A stretch of DNA of 64,000 nt from Streptomyces sp. S465 (GTDB lineage Bacteria > Actinomycetota > Actinomycetes > Streptomycetales > Streptomycetaceae): NCBI RefSeq assembly GCF_026898115.1, contig NZ_CP114036.1, positions 9,294,001 through 9,358,000 of the forward strand, given 5' to 3'. The notes under the pieces are model-generated. The model had not been told where the DNA came from. It saw nothing but the letters and a program-made list of their open reading frames with translations, and made no database searches. Numbering within the stretch: position 1 is the first letter of the stretch; every line of letters begins with the position of its first letter. Position numbers and translations under genes: made by a program. Below are positions 52,546-62,170 of this stretch, piece by piece.

Positions 52546-53064
52546 ATGTGCGTGGAGCTTCAACAGCAGTTCACGGACAGCCCGTACGGCTATCCCGACT
52601 GGCGCAGCGTCCCCTACGTGGGCGAGCGCCGGAGTGCCGGGCCGGATGAGGATGCGCTGGGCCGTTTCGGTGCCCGCCTGGCCGCCCGCGTGCTCGACAT
52701 CGGTGTCCTGATGGCCGCGGTGTTCCTGGCGAATGTGCTCACCGACTACGCCGGGGGCGGCTTCACGTTGCTCTTCATCGTGGTGGTGGCCGGGTACGAG
52801 CCGGTGTTGACCACGGTGTACGGGGCCACGCTGGGCAAATGGCTGTGTGGGCTGCGGGTCGTCAGGCGGGACGACGGTGGCGGGCTGGGCTTCGGCCGGG
52901 CGCTGTGGCGCTGGGCCTGTGTCCTGATCGGGTGCGCCATACCGGTCCTGGGGGTCGTCAACCTGTTGCGGTGCGCCTGGGACCGGCCCTACCGGCAGTG
53001 CCTCCACGACAAGGCCGCGGATACCGTCGTCTGCCGCGTCCGGCAAGGAAACCCGCCACGATGA
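52546..53064 (+). CDS. RDD family membrane protein
   Basis: 172 residues (ATG 52546; GTG 52552 also possible, both without a ribosome site, perhaps leaderless). GRFGARLAARVLDIGVLMAA has the R and D of the RDD domain. TLGKWLCGLRVVRRDDG and ALWRWACVLIGCAIPVLGVV and RQCLHDKAADTVV are the other family blocks. Three to four transmembrane helices. Role unknown; RDD proteins have been linked to Na+ or osmolyte transport. It may be co-transcribed with the DUF1266 gene 31 bases on. Confidence 0.82.
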   Translation: MCVELQQQFTDSPYGYPDWRSVPYVGERRSAGPDEDALGRFGARLAARVLDIGVLMAAVFLANVLTDYAGGGFTLLFIVVVAGYEPVLTTVYGATLGKWLCGLRVVRRDDGGGLGFGRALWRWACVLIGCAIPVLGVVNLLRCAWDRPYRQCLHDKAADTVVCRVRQGNPPR

Positions 53065-53095
53065 CGCTGATCGCGCGACAGATATCGTGTCCGGC

Positions 53096-54403
53096 ATGGG
53101 GTTGTGGAAGACGAACAAGTCTGTCGTACAGCAGCCGGTGTGGGGGTGGCAGGCGTGGGACTGGCAGAGGTGGCAGCCGCCCAGTGCCATCGAGCAGCAG
53201 TTGCTGGAGGCGAAGTCGCGCGGCGACTGGACCGGATATCTCGATGTGGCGGGCCATGCGGACCTGTTCTTCGCCGACCGGCGGGCGCGCGCTGACGCCC
53301 ACCCCGACACCGTCCGCTTCACCCCGCAGTGGAACCCTCATCTGCGCGCCGAATACCTGGCCCTGTTCACGGAGGGAATTCTTCCGCCGCTCGATCCGGA
53401 GCTGGTCTTCCAGTCCATGACGCTGGAGTGGTACGCGAGCATCTGGGACGAGGAGGAAGCACCTTGGATCGCCATCAACCCCGGTACTCCCTGCGAAGCC
53501 TATCTCCCCGCCGCCACCCCGGAGGCCAGGGCCGTCTGGCGACGGCACGCCGACGACCGTGACGGCGGCACCGGTGGCTGCGACCACGCCCACCCGCACG
53601 GCCGGCTCCGCGGCCTGGCCGTGGGCGGCCCCTCCCAAGGTCCGGTCGCACACGGCCTGGCGTGCGCGGCACTGCTCTTCGTCAAGAACGGCGAGTTGTG
53701 GAACTCCATGGCCCACCACGGCATGGGGTACAACCAGGAGAAGCGCAGACTCAAGGAGTGGTGGGGGGTGACCTGCCGGGAGGAGTGGGTCAGCACCCAA
53801 AAACGCCTGCTCGACGCCGACATGGTCAGCCCGGTGTGGGAGTTCGCGCTGGGCATTCGCCGCTCCCTCGCCCAGGACTTCGCGGGGGCGGTCGAGCTGG
53901 ACCACTGGCGGCAGGTCGCCGAGCGCGTACTGCGCCACGCCGCCGCGGAGGCAGCAGAGCCCCGGCTCACCCCCGACGGGGTCCTCCCGGCACGCCCTGG
54001 CAGCGCCGCCGAAGTCGAGGCCCAGGTCGCCGGAGTGCAGCGACTCATCGGGCGGATCGCCCGCTACGAGGCCCGGTTCCGCGCGGACGGCCTGCTGGCC
54101 GACAACGCCTTCGTCCGTTCCGTGGAAGCGTGGGACTACGGGCGGGCCTCCGCCATGGCCCGGTGGGGCCTGTCCACCCGCTACTGCACGCCCCAGGAGG
54201 CTGAACAGGCCGTGGTCGCCGCCGGCCGCGCTTGCCGCCAGAACTATCGCTCCTGGCGAGAATTCTCCGCCGCCTACATCCTCGGACGCTGTCTGCACTT
54301 CGACGAGGAGGAATTCGGCAGATGGTACGAGGACATGCTCACCGCGCACCGCGTCCTCACCACCGACCCTGCCAGCCCCTGGCTTACCATCCCGTGGGAC
54401 TGA
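53096..54403 (+). CDS. DUF1266 domain protein
   Basis: 435 residues from ATG 53096 (GTG 53087 possible; no ribosome site). The last third holds DUF1266: VEAWDYGRASAMARWGLSTR, YCTPQEAEQAVVAAGRACRQ and SWREFSAAYILGRCLHFDEE. The first 300 residues are tryptophan-rich and unfamiliar, with WDEEEAPWIAINPGTPCEAY and HAHPHGRLRG in the middle. No signal peptide or membrane helix. Function of the family is unknown. Confidence 0.75.
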   Translation: MGLWKTNKSVVQQPVWGWQAWDWQRWQPPSAIEQQLLEAKSRGDWTGYLDVAGHADLFFADRRARADAHPDTVRFTPQWNPHLRAEYLALFTEGILPPLDPELVFQSMTLEWYASIWDEEEAPWIAINPGTPCEAYLPAATPEARAVWRRHADDRDGGTGGCDHAHPHGRLRGLAVGGPSQGPVAHGLACAALLFVKNGELWNSMAHHGMGYNQEKRRLKEWWGVTCREEWVSTQKRLLDADMVSPVWEFALGIRRSLAQDFAGAVELDHWRQVAERVLRHAAAEAAEPRLTPDGVLPARPGSAAEVEAQVAGVQRLIGRIARYEARFRADGLLADNAFVRSVEAWDYGRASAMARWGLSTRYCTPQEAEQAVVAAGRACRQNYRSWREFSAAYILGRCLHFDEEEFGRWYEDMLTAHRVLTTDPASPWLTIPWD

Positions 54404-54622
54404 CCGCTCCTGGTGCGGGCCGGGGCGGGGTGTTCCCAGGTCTCGACAAGCCGTCTGTCACCGGTGATGCGGCGAAAGGGACGCCCTACAGGGTACGGCT
54501 ACGACAGCGAGCGGTTTCAGATGGATGCCCGCACCCAGCAGGACCCGTGAGGCGGCCATCAGTGCGATGGTGCCGAGCAGGCGTGGCCGTGGCCGACAGC
54601 CCGTCAGCCGGGTCGCACGCGC

Positions 54623-56062
54623 TCATCCGCAGTTCGCAAAGCCCTCCGCGTAAGCCGCGTCTGTCGCGTCGCGCAGGTGGCGCCAGCGGGTGTGCAGCCG
54701 TGCGTACTGCGCGGCGCGGGCGTCGTCGGGCTCGACCCTGCGCAGGGTGCCGATGAGCCGGGAGCGGAGGGCGTCCAGACTGGTGGCCGCGGAGCAGCCG
54801 AGGAAGGCCAGGGCCGCGGCGCCGAGCAACGTCACGTCCGGTTGCGGTGAGACCAGCAGCGGTCGGGCGAGGATGTCGGCACGTAGTTGTGCCACGTGGG
54901 CGCTGCGAGAGGAACCGCCGGCGAAGGCGACCGGCAGCCTGCCCGACGGATCGAGCCGGTCCAGCCCGTCGCGTACGGTGAAGGACGCCGCTTCCTGAGC
55001 CGCCCGCAGGATGCAGGCGGCGTCATGCTCGGGACGCTGACCGAGGACCGCGCCGCGGGCGCCGGGCCGCCAGTCGGGGAACCGGGCGCCGGTCATGGCC
55101 GGCAGAATCACCAGCCCGTGCGCGCCCGGCGGAAGCGCGGCGAGCCGCTCGTCGTCGACCGTGCCGACCAGGGAACGCCATTGGGCGACAGCACCCCCGG
55201 TGAGGCCGGTGGCCCCGCCGGCGACGAAGCGGCCGGGCAGCACGGACGGGTTGAGCACGGCACCGTCCGGTACGTCCCCGCCCCGCGGCAGCAGGCGTCC
55301 GACGACGTCAGTCGTGCCCGCCACGTCGGCGATGATGTCCTCGTCCGTACCGAGCAGCAGTCCCATACCCACCGAGCCGTCCGGACCACCCGCTACCACG
55401 GGGAGCCCGGCGGGCAGTCCGGTTGCGGTGGCGGCCTCCTCGGTGAGGGCACCGACCACCGACGCCGGCTCCGCCTGCTCAGGCAGCAGCGCGGAGTCGA
55501 GGTCCGCCGCACGCAGCACATCGAGGTTCCAGGCACGGCGGCGCACATCGGAGGCCAGGGTGTACGCGGCGCTGATGGTGTCCGAGGTGAGCCGGCCGGT
55601 CAGCCGAGCGACCAGGAAGTCCTTGGGGGACAGTACGGCGTGCACCCGCGGCATGGACTTCGGGTCCATGCCCAGGAGATAGGCCAGGGCACCGCCGGTG
55701 AGCGTCGGCCTGCCCGCGGTGTGCAGGAGCCGGCGCACTGCTCCGTCGTCGAGTGCGGTCAGCTGGGACACGCCGACGGAGTCGGCCCAGCCGCTGCTGC
55801 GGCCCACGGGCATGAGGGCCGAGTCGACGGCGACGGTGCCGATGTGGGCGGCGACGGCCAGGGCCGCGGGTGCCGGTCCGCCGGACACGCCCGAAAGTGC
55901 CGCCCGTACGTCCTTGTCCAGCGCCGCGGCGTCGAAGGTGTCGCCGCCGAGCCCTGAGACACGGCTGATGCGCTGCTGGGAGACGATATGGCCCGCGGAG
56001 TCCACGAGCGCGGCCCGGACGGCCGAGGTGCCGACGTCCACCGCGATGACGTGTGCGCTCAT
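54623..56062 (-). CDS. FGGY-family carbohydrate kinase
   Basis: 479 residues; overlaps the upstream GntR gene by 4 bases (ATGA at 56062-56059). Phosphate-binding DVGTSAVRAALVD (9-21), TLTGGALAYLLGMDP, VLSPKDFLVARLTGRL, AGGPDGSVGMGLLLGT and VAFAGGSSRSAHVAQLRADI identify an FGGY sugar/polyol kinase of xylulokinase type. It phosphorylates a carbon substrate with ATP. Its place as last gene of an acyl-CoA type operon is unusual and suggests a polyol or hydroxy-acid carbon source. Confidence 0.87.
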   Translation of the reverse strand: MSAHVIAVDVGTSAVRAALVDSAGHIVSQQRISRVSGLGGDTFDAAALDKDVRAALSGVSGGPAPAALAVAAHIGTVAVDSALMPVGRSSGWADSVGVSQLTALDDGAVRRLLHTAGRPTLTGGALAYLLGMDPKSMPRVHAVLSPKDFLVARLTGRLTSDTISAAYTLASDVRRRAWNLDVLRAADLDSALLPEQAEPASVVGALTEEAATATGLPAGLPVVAGGPDGSVGMGLLLGTDEDIIADVAGTTDVVGRLLPRGGDVPDGAVLNPSVLPGRFVAGGATGLTGGAVAQWRSLVGTVDDERLAALPPGAHGLVILPAMTGARFPDWRPGARGAVLGQRPEHDAACILRAAQEAASFTVRDGLDRLDPSGRLPVAFAGGSSRSAHVAQLRADILARPLLVSPQPDVTLLGAAALAFLGCSAATSLDALRSRLIGTLRRVEPDDARAAQYARLHTRWRHLRDATDAAYAEGFANCG

Positions 56063-56775
56063 TCGGCATCGATCCGCAGCAGGAACGGGAACGCGGGCAG
56101 CGTCCAGCTCGTGGTGAACTCGACGATCTCGCCGCGCGAGCCGTAGGTGGTGCGGCGCACCTCCAGCGCGGCCCCGCCCGGCGCGGTGTCCAGCAGTTCC
56201 GCCTGCTCGGCGGTGAGCAGGGTGGCCGCCATGGACTGGTCGGCGTGGCGCAGTTCGACCCCGAAGCGCTCGGTCAGTGTGCGGTAGAGGGACCCGTCGA
56301 GCAGTGGTTCGCGGGACAGCGACGGTGCCACCGAGTAGGGCACCCAGGCATCCTGGAGCGCGGCGGGTGTGCCGCTGATGAGACGGACTCGGATGAGCCG
56401 GTTGGCCCTGTCGCCCTTCGCGGCGCCGAAGACTTCGGCCACCTCGGCCGGCGCGGGCGCGGTCTCGTTGCGGATCACCCGCGAGGACGCGGTCCCACCG
56501 TCGCCCTCGACCTCGTCGGCGAAGGACCGCAGCCGGTTGAGCCGCCGCCCGTGTTCGGCGTGATCACTGACGAACGTGCCGCTTCCCTGCCGTCGTACGA
56601 CGAACCGCTCCGAGTCGAGCAGATCCAGGGCCTGACGCACCGTCATCCGGCTGACGCCGTACTGTTTGGCGAGGTCGGTCTCGCCGGGCAGCCGGGCGCC
56701 GGGGGCAAGGGCGCCGGAGCGGATCTGGGAGACCAGGTCGTCGTAGATCACCTGATACCTGGGTGCGCGCGACAT
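56059..56775 (-). CDS. GntR family regulator (HutC/UTRA type)
   Basis: 238 residues. Winged HTH: RYQVIYDDLVSQIRSGALAP, LPGETDLAKQYGVSRMTVRQ, ALDLLDSERFVVRRQGSGTF. UTRA effector domain: PAALQDAWVPYSVAPSLSRE through LEVRRTTYGSRGEIVEFTTS. It starts 3 bases after the CoA-transferase stop, inside the operon. HutC-type proteins bind GTnTAnAC-like sites; GTCTAGAC/GACTAGTC at the operon head fits. Effector probably the substrate or a phosphorylated form. Confidence 0.9.
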   Translation of the reverse strand: MSRAPRYQVIYDDLVSQIRSGALAPGARLPGETDLAKQYGVSRMTVRQALDLLDSERFVVRRQGSGTFVSDHAEHGRRLNRLRSFADEVEGDGGTASSRVIRNETAPAPAEVAEVFGAAKGDRANRLIRVRLISGTPAALQDAWVPYSVAPSLSREPLLDGSLYRTLTERFGVELRHADQSMAATLLTAEQAELLDTAPGGAALEVRRTTYGSRGEIVEFTTSWTLPAFPFLLRIDAE

Positions 56776-56778
56776 GAT

Positions 56779-57975
56779 TCAGATCGCTCCTGACTCCCGC
56801 AAGCGGTCCAAGTCCTCTGCGGACATACCCAGGATCTCCTGGTACACGTACGCGTTGTCCTCTCCGACCCTCGGCGGGGCCTTGCGAACCGTGGACGGGG
56901 TCTTTTCCATTTTGACGGGGTTGCCGGGCATCCGAATCGTACCCAGTTCGGGGTGCTCCGCCTCCACGATCATGCCGCGGGCGGCGATCTGCGGTGACGC
57001 GGCGACCTCCGCGACCGAGGCCACCTTGGCGTAGGGCACGCCCACCTCGTCGAGTACCGCCGCGATGTCCCCCGTGGTGCGCTCGGCCGCCCACGCGCCG
57101 ATCTCGCCCTCCAGGAACTCCTGGTGCGCCATCCGGCCCTCGACGGTGGCGAAGCGCGGGTCGCCGGCCAGGTCTGGCCGCTCCATCACGGCGCACAGCT
57201 TCGGAAACAAAGACGCGGTGCCGGCCTGGATGTAGATGGGGCCGTCGGCGGCCTCGTAGACGTTGACCGGGGCGGTCAGCAGGTCGCGGGAACCGCTGCG
57301 GGGCATGTCCTGGCCCAGCATCAGCTGGGACATCAGGCGGACACCGAGCGCGGAGAACATCGTGTCGAAGGACGCGACGTCCACCAGCTGCCCCTCACCG
57401 GTGCGTTCCCGATGCAGGATCGCCATCAGCGCCCCGATCGCGCCCTGGTATCCCGTGGTGTAGTCGGCGATGTACGTGCCGCTGAGGGTGGGCTTGCCGT
57501 CAGGCTCGCCGGTCATGCTCATCAGGCCCGAGGACGCCTGCGAGATCGCGTCGAACAGGGCCCGGCGCGAGTCCGGACCGGTCTGGCCGAACCCGGAGAT
57601 GGACACCAGGATGATGTCCGGGTTCAGCTCCTTCATCCGCTCGTAGCCGATGCCCATCTTCTCGATCGTGCCGGGGCGGTAGTTCTCCACCACGACGTCC
57701 GCCCACTCGATGAGCCGCTCCAGGATGCCGAGCGCCTCCGGGTGACGGGTGTCCAGGGACGCGTCGTACTTGTTCCGGTGGTAGAGGAACATGTAGATGC
57801 TCTCGCCCTGGTGGTACGGCCCGTGGTGCCGGGAGTCCTCACCGTTCGGACGCTCGACCTTGACCACCTCGGCGCCGAAGTCGGCCAGGATCTGCGCGCA
57901 CAGCGGGCCCGCGATGAACCGCGAGAGGTCGAGCACCTTCACGCCGCTCAGGGGCGCGGCGGTCCCGTTCGCCAT
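56779..57975 (-). CDS. CaiB/BaiF family class III CoA-transferase
   Basis: 398 residues from ATG 57975 with a very strong site (AGGAGGTGA). VLDLSRFIAGPLCAQILADF, GAEVVKVERPNGEDSRHHGP and catalytic D142 (FDAISQASSGLMSMTGEP) are class III CoA-transferase marks; DVASFDTMFSALGVRLMSQL follows. The C-terminus ends MSAEDLDRLRESGAI. It transfers CoA between carboxylic acids. It follows a TPP enzyme, as formyl-CoA transferase pairs with oxalyl-CoA decarboxylase in oxalate breakdown. Confidence 0.9.
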   Translation of the reverse strand: MANGTAAPLSGVKVLDLSRFIAGPLCAQILADFGAEVVKVERPNGEDSRHHGPYHQGESIYMFLYHRNKYDASLDTRHPEALGILERLIEWADVVVENYRPGTIEKMGIGYERMKELNPDIILVSISGFGQTGPDSRRALFDAISQASSGLMSMTGEPDGKPTLSGTYIADYTTGYQGAIGALMAILHRERTGEGQLVDVASFDTMFSALGVRLMSQLMLGQDMPRSGSRDLLTAPVNVYEAADGPIYIQAGTASLFPKLCAVMERPDLAGDPRFATVEGRMAHQEFLEGEIGAWAAERTTGDIAAVLDEVGVPYAKVASVAEVAASPQIAARGMIVEAEHPELGTIRMPGNPVKMEKTPSTVRKAPPRVGEDNAYVYQEILGMSAEDLDRLRESGAI

Positions 57976-58007
57976 TGACGCTGTCACCTCCTGCTTCTCT
58001 CGTCCGG

Positions 58008-59699
58008 TTACTTCTCGCGGGCCGTGAACGCCGGGAACGTCCAGGCGTTGACGTCGCGGTCGATCGGCACGTCGAGGACCACCGGGGTGCCCGCCGCGAA
58101 GGCGTCGGCGACGCGCCGGCGCAATGTGGGCAGGCTGGTGACGACCTCGCCGGGCACGCCCAGCGCGCGGGCCGCCATGCCGAAGTCGACGGGGCCGAAG
58201 TCGACGCCGGCCGTCCGGCCGTTGAAGTGCAGTTCCTGTTCCTGGCGGATGTTGCCGTAGCTGGAGTCGTTGAGCACGACGACGCAGACATTGCCGCCGA
58301 CGCGAGCCAGCGTCTCCACCTCGCCCAGGCTCATGCCGAGGGAGCCGTCGCCGATCAGTGCGAGCACGGGGCGCTGAGGGTCGATCAGCGAGGCCGCGAT
58401 CGCCGAGGGCAGCGCGAAACCCATGTTGCCGAAGCCGACGGGCTTGATGTAGCTGTTCGGCCGCTGGATCTCCCACAGGAACGACCAGACGCCCGGGTTG
58501 CCGGCGTCCGGGATCAGCAGGGTGTCCTCGGGGGCCACCTCACGCAGCGAACGGACGATGTCGGCCGGGGACAGGGGCCCCTCGGCGCCGCCGTCCACCA
58601 CATCGCTCTCCCGCCACCACTGGGTGCGGGCCTTGTCCAGTGCCGCGATCCACTCGGCGCGCCCGGCCTTGGCCCGCTCCGCCTGGCCGGCGGTGGCAGT
58701 GACCAGGTCACGGGCGAAGGAGCCCAGGTCGCTCACCACGCCCTGGGTGATCTCGGAGTAGTAGCGTCCGATCATCGTCGGGTCGACGTCGACCTGGACG
58801 ATCTCGGGGAGCGCGCGCCGCCAGCGGGTGGTGGATACGGCGTTGAGGCTGTTGCCCAGCGCGAGCACCAGGTCGGCGTCGCCGATGACGTCACTGGAGA
58901 GCGCGGTTCCCATGCGGCTGACGGCACCGAACACCAGAGGGTGCGTGGTCGGCACGGAGCCGATGCCGTTGAAGGTGGTGACGACCGGGATGCCCAGGGC
59001 GTCGGCGAGTGCCAGGACATCCTCGCTCGCGCGGGCCCGGTTGCCGCCGTTGCCCAGCCAGATGACCGGCCGCTGGGCACGCAGCACCCGTTCGGCGACC
59101 CGGGCCAGGGCGGCCGGGTTGGCCGAGGGCCGCTCGGTGACCCAGGCGCGGCTCGGGTGTACATCGGGCACCGTCGGCGGGTTCTCGACCCGGCCCTCGA
59201 TGGTGTCGCGGGCGAAGTCCAGATGCACCGGACCGGGGTTGCCGGTGAGAGCGTTGACATAGGCCTCTTCCATCGCCTGCTTGATGGAGGAGGCGTGCGC
59301 CACCAGGCGGGAGTACTTCACCAGCGGCTTGACCAGCTCGACGTGGTCGGCGTTCTGGGCGTCGTCCTTGTGGATGTTCTCGCCGTTGTTGTTGCAGGTG
59401 ATGACGAATCCGGGGCTGGAGTCGCGGTAGGCGCCGCCGACGCCGGTGAGCAGGTTGGTGGCACCGGGGCCGGTGGTGGAGATGCAGGCCGCGGGCTTGC
59501 CGGTGAGCCGGCCGTAGGCGTCCATCATCACGGCGGCGGCGTTCTCGTGCCGGGTGTGGATCAGCTGGATGCCGGGGGTGTCGATGATGGCGTCGGTGAT
59601 GGCGAGGGTCTGGCCGCCGACGACTCCGAAGACGTACTCGACGCCCAGGGACGTCAGCATGTCGACGACGACCTGGCCGCCGGTCTTGGAAGTGGTCAT
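58008..59699 (-). CDS. TPP-dependent enzyme (acetolactate synthase / 2-hydroxyacyl-CoA lyase superfamily)
   Basis: 563 residues. Catalytic glutamate E52 (HTRHENAAAVMMDAYG), central domain VIWLGNGGNRARASEDVLAL, Mg-TPP motif GDGSLGMSLGEVETLARVGG with VLNDSSYGNIRQEQ, about residue 452. The N-terminal GGQVVVDMLTSLGVEYVFGV is standard. Superfamily members include acetolactate synthase, oxalyl-CoA decarboxylase, sulfoacetaldehyde acetyltransferase and 2-hydroxyacyl-CoA lyase. With a CoA-transferase and MaoC dehydratases beside it, an acyl-CoA lyase or decarboxylase role is likelier than amino-acid biosynthesis. Confidence 0.85.
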   Translation of the reverse strand: MTTSKTGGQVVVDMLTSLGVEYVFGVVGGQTLAITDAIIDTPGIQLIHTRHENAAAVMMDAYGRLTGKPAACISTTGPGATNLLTGVGGAYRDSSPGFVITCNNNGENIHKDDAQNADHVELVKPLVKYSRLVAHASSIKQAMEEAYVNALTGNPGPVHLDFARDTIEGRVENPPTVPDVHPSRAWVTERPSANPAALARVAERVLRAQRPVIWLGNGGNRARASEDVLALADALGIPVVTTFNGIGSVPTTHPLVFGAVSRMGTALSSDVIGDADLVLALGNSLNAVSTTRWRRALPEIVQVDVDPTMIGRYYSEITQGVVSDLGSFARDLVTATAGQAERAKAGRAEWIAALDKARTQWWRESDVVDGGAEGPLSPADIVRSLREVAPEDTLLIPDAGNPGVWSFLWEIQRPNSYIKPVGFGNMGFALPSAIAASLIDPQRPVLALIGDGSLGMSLGEVETLARVGGNVCVVVLNDSSYGNIRQEQELHFNGRTAGVDFGPVDFGMAARALGVPGEVVTSLPTLRRRVADAFAAGTPVVLDVPIDRDVNAWTFPAFTAREK

Positions 59700-59747
59700 C
59701 TGCGAGGTCCGCTTTCTGTATCGGTGGGGGGCGGTCGGTTCGGTGGG

Positions 59748-60758
59748 TCAGGACGCGGGAACGGTGACGGCGGCCCAGCCGGCCGTCATGAGGCGGTTGT
59801 CGGTGTCGCGGCGGACCCACACCTCCAGGTCGACACGGAGGCCGTCGTCGACCGGGGTGACAGCGGTGACGACGCCGGTCGAGGTGAACGGCTCGAACAC
59901 GTCCAGCGGGACGAGGAACTTCAGCCGCAGCCACCCGGAGGTCAGGAACGTGGGCCCGGAACGGAGGGTGAGCAGCTGGGCCAGGACGCCGAACTGCTGC
60001 TGGCCCTGCACGATCGGCATCCGCAGACCGCCCGCGCGGGCCACGTCGATATCGTTGTGGATGTTGCGCACGTACTCGCCGATACGGCTGAACACCGCGG
60101 CCTGCTCGGCGGTCACCGTCTTGTGCAGCGGTGCGAGCACGTCGCCGGCGCGGATGTCCGGGCCGATCGTGTCGACGACCCGCGCGTCCGGCGGGACCTC
60201 GCCGGTCACCCGGCGTCCGGGCTTCGCCGAGCCGCGGCCGCCGATGGCGCCGGGGTTGGTCTTGAGGATCTCGACACCGCGGTGGCGCACGATGCTGCGC
60301 CCGTCCTCGCCGGTGGCCGTGGCCTCCATGACGACGTAGCCTTCACCGCGGCGCTCGTAGGCCTCGGTGTAGGTGCCGTGCAGCGTGACCACCTCGTCCA
60401 GCGCCGCCGGGCTGTCGAACCACATCTGTTCCTCGGTGTGGTAGCCGACGACCTTGCTGCCCGCGTAGACGAGGGTGAACAGCTGCACCAGGTCGTTGCC
60501 CAGCAGCGCCGCCTGCCCCACCCGCTTCCCGCCGAAGTAGGGACTCCCGGCGAGGGCCCAGGGGTGGTGGTCGTCGTGTGTGAAGGCGTACCGCTTGATC
60601 TTGTGGTCGTCGACCACCACCCGTACGGTGCCGAGGTCCTCGGGGATCTCCAGGTTCTCGAACTCGGGCTCCTTCAGCCCGGCTTCGAGGTCGCCGGCGG
60701 TGGCGGCCCGGCGCGGGTCGGTCAGGTCCCGCCAGGGGCGCAGGGACGACGGCGTCAT
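59748..60758 (-). CDS. MaoC/hot-dog-fold dehydratase-like protein 2
   Basis: 336 residues from ATG 60758 (GAGGAGG close upstream), overlapping the transporter stop by ATGA. It is a double hot-dog protein: N-terminal DHHPWALAGSPYFGGKRVGQ and C-terminal DIDVARAGGLRMPIVQGQQQ, the latter resembling the MaoC hydratase motif (D/H with GxxxPIxxG). EGYVVMEATATGEDGRSIVR lies between. It is clearly related to the protein encoded at 62171-63133 (YERRGxGYVVxEA in both). Perhaps the two form a heteromeric hydratase acting on a CoA ester. Confidence 0.8.
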   Translation of the reverse strand: MTPSSLRPWRDLTDPRRAATAGDLEAGLKEPEFENLEIPEDLGTVRVVVDDHKIKRYAFTHDDHHPWALAGSPYFGGKRVGQAALLGNDLVQLFTLVYAGSKVVGYHTEEQMWFDSPAALDEVVTLHGTYTEAYERRGEGYVVMEATATGEDGRSIVRHRGVEILKTNPGAIGGRGSAKPGRRVTGEVPPDARVVDTIGPDIRAGDVLAPLHKTVTAEQAAVFSRIGEYVRNIHNDIDVARAGGLRMPIVQGQQQFGVLAQLLTLRSGPTFLTSGWLRLKFLVPLDVFEPFTSTGVVTAVTPVDDGLRVDLEVWVRRDTDNRLMTAGWAAVTVPAS

Positions 60759-62119
60759 CGTGCCTCCTCGGTCGGTGCGCCGACACGCGTCATGTCGGCC
60801 TTGTTGGTCTCGGGCGCCAGCACCGCGCACACCAGCCCGATCAGCAGGCATACGACCGTGATCAAGGCGATCGGCCAGGGGTCGCCGTCGGTCGCGGCCA
60901 GCAGGGCGGTCGAGGCCAGTGGCCACAGACCGATGAGGACGCTCGGGATCTGCGCGGACAGCGACAGGCCCGTGTAGCGCGTCTTGGTGCTGAACAGCTC
61001 GGCGAAGAAAGCCGGTTCAACGCCGTAGACGGCGCCCACGCCGATCGCGTACGCCACCGTGTAGATCACGTACGTCAGCACCAGGGCGTCGGCGTCGAGG
61101 ATCCAGAAGAAGGGGAAGATGACGATCAGTCCGGCGACCGAGCCGAGAATGAAGACCGCGCGCCGGCCGATCCGGTCGGACAGCTTGCCGAAGAAGTAGT
61201 AGGTGTAGATGGCGAACGCGGCGGCGACGCTGCTCGCCACCAGCACATGGGTGCGCGGGATGTCGGTGTAGTTCTCGGCGAAGGTCAGCCCGATGGTGAG
61301 GATGATGTAACCGAAGACCGCCTCGCCCAGGCGCATCCCCATGGCCAGCAGCAGCGGCCGCTTGAACCGCCTGAACAGCTCGGCGATCGGCATCCGCTCC
61401 TTCGCCTGCTCGGCGGACTGCTGCTCCAGCTCCTCCTGCGCCGCCTGGAAGGCCGGCGTCTCGGTGAGTCTGAACCGGATGAACAGCCCGACAGCGATGA
61501 GCACGGCACTGAGCAGGAAGGGCAGTCGCCAGCCCCAGCTGAAGAGCTGGTCCTCGGGGAGCATCGACACCAGCGCGAAGACGGCCGTGGACAGCACGAG
61601 GCCGACGGCGTTGCCGATCTGCGGAAAACTGCCGTACGCACCGCGTTTGTCCGCCGGGGCGTACTCGACGGCGACCAAGGACGCGCCGCCCCACTCGCCG
61701 CCGACGCCGAAGCCCTGGATGAGCCGCATCAGGACGAGCAGGATCGGGGCCAGGACGCCGATCTGGCCGGTTGTGGGGATCAGCCCGATGAGGAAGGTGG
61801 AACCGCCCATCATCATGAGCGTGGTCACCAGGGCGGCCTTGCGGCCGACCTTGTCGCCGAAGTGGCCGAAGACGATGCCGCCGAGGGGGCGGGCCAGGAA
61901 GCCGACACCGAAGACGGCGAAGGCCGAGAGGGTGCCCATGATCGGGTCGTCCTCGTTGGGGAAGAACAGGTCGCCGAAGACGAGGGCCGACGCGGTGCTG
62001 AAGATGAAGTAGTCGTACCACTCGACGGCCGTGCCGACGAGGCTGGCGACGGCGGCGCGTTTGGCGAGCGCGGTGCGCTCCTGCTCGTTGACCACAGGAG
62101 CGATAGCTGATTGCGCCAT
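60755..62119 (-). CDS. MFS transporter, metabolite:H+ symporter (MHS) type
   Basis: 454 residues from ATG 62119 (ACGGAGT upstream). ASLVGTAVEWYDYFIFSTAS, GFLARPLGGIVFGHFGDKVG, RKAALVTTLMMMGGSTF and RLIQGFGVGGEWGGASLVAV are MHS signatures. EPAFFAELFSTKTRYTGLSL is the conserved helix 11 motif. Twelve helices, with a charged loop (EELEQQSAEQAKER) between 6 and 7. It should import the acid degraded by the operon. Lies between the two MaoC genes and overlaps the second by ATGA. Confidence 0.92.
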   Translation of the reverse strand: MAQSAIAPVVNEQERTALAKRAAVASLVGTAVEWYDYFIFSTASALVFGDLFFPNEDDPIMGTLSAFAVFGVGFLARPLGGIVFGHFGDKVGRKAALVTTLMMMGGSTFLIGLIPTTGQIGVLAPILLVLMRLIQGFGVGGEWGGASLVAVEYAPADKRGAYGSFPQIGNAVGLVLSTAVFALVSMLPEDQLFSWGWRLPFLLSAVLIAVGLFIRFRLTETPAFQAAQEELEQQSAEQAKERMPIAELFRRFKRPLLLAMGMRLGEAVFGYIILTIGLTFAENYTDIPRTHVLVASSVAAAFAIYTYYFFGKLSDRIGRRAVFILGSVAGLIVIFPFFWILDADALVLTYVIYTVAYAIGVGAVYGVEPAFFAELFSTKTRYTGLSLSAQIPSVLIGLWPLASTALLAATDGDPWPIALITVVCLLIGLVCAVLAPETNKADMTRVGAPTEEAR

Positions 62120-62170
62120 GGATGACTCCGTTGTCGATCTCATTGACTGGCTGGGCGGTCGGCGGAGGTC

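Noticed and set aside
54478..54600. Hydrophobic minus-strand segment (RLLGTIALMAASRVLLGAG)
   Set aside because: Looks like a lone membrane helix, perhaps a scrap, but too short to assign and without start or stop context.
57975..60977. 1000-codon plus-strand open frame opposite the catabolic operon
   Set aside because: Its translation is Gly/Val/Arg-rich with no family motif and is fully antisense to genes with clear catalytic motifs. Long antisense frames are expected at this GC content.
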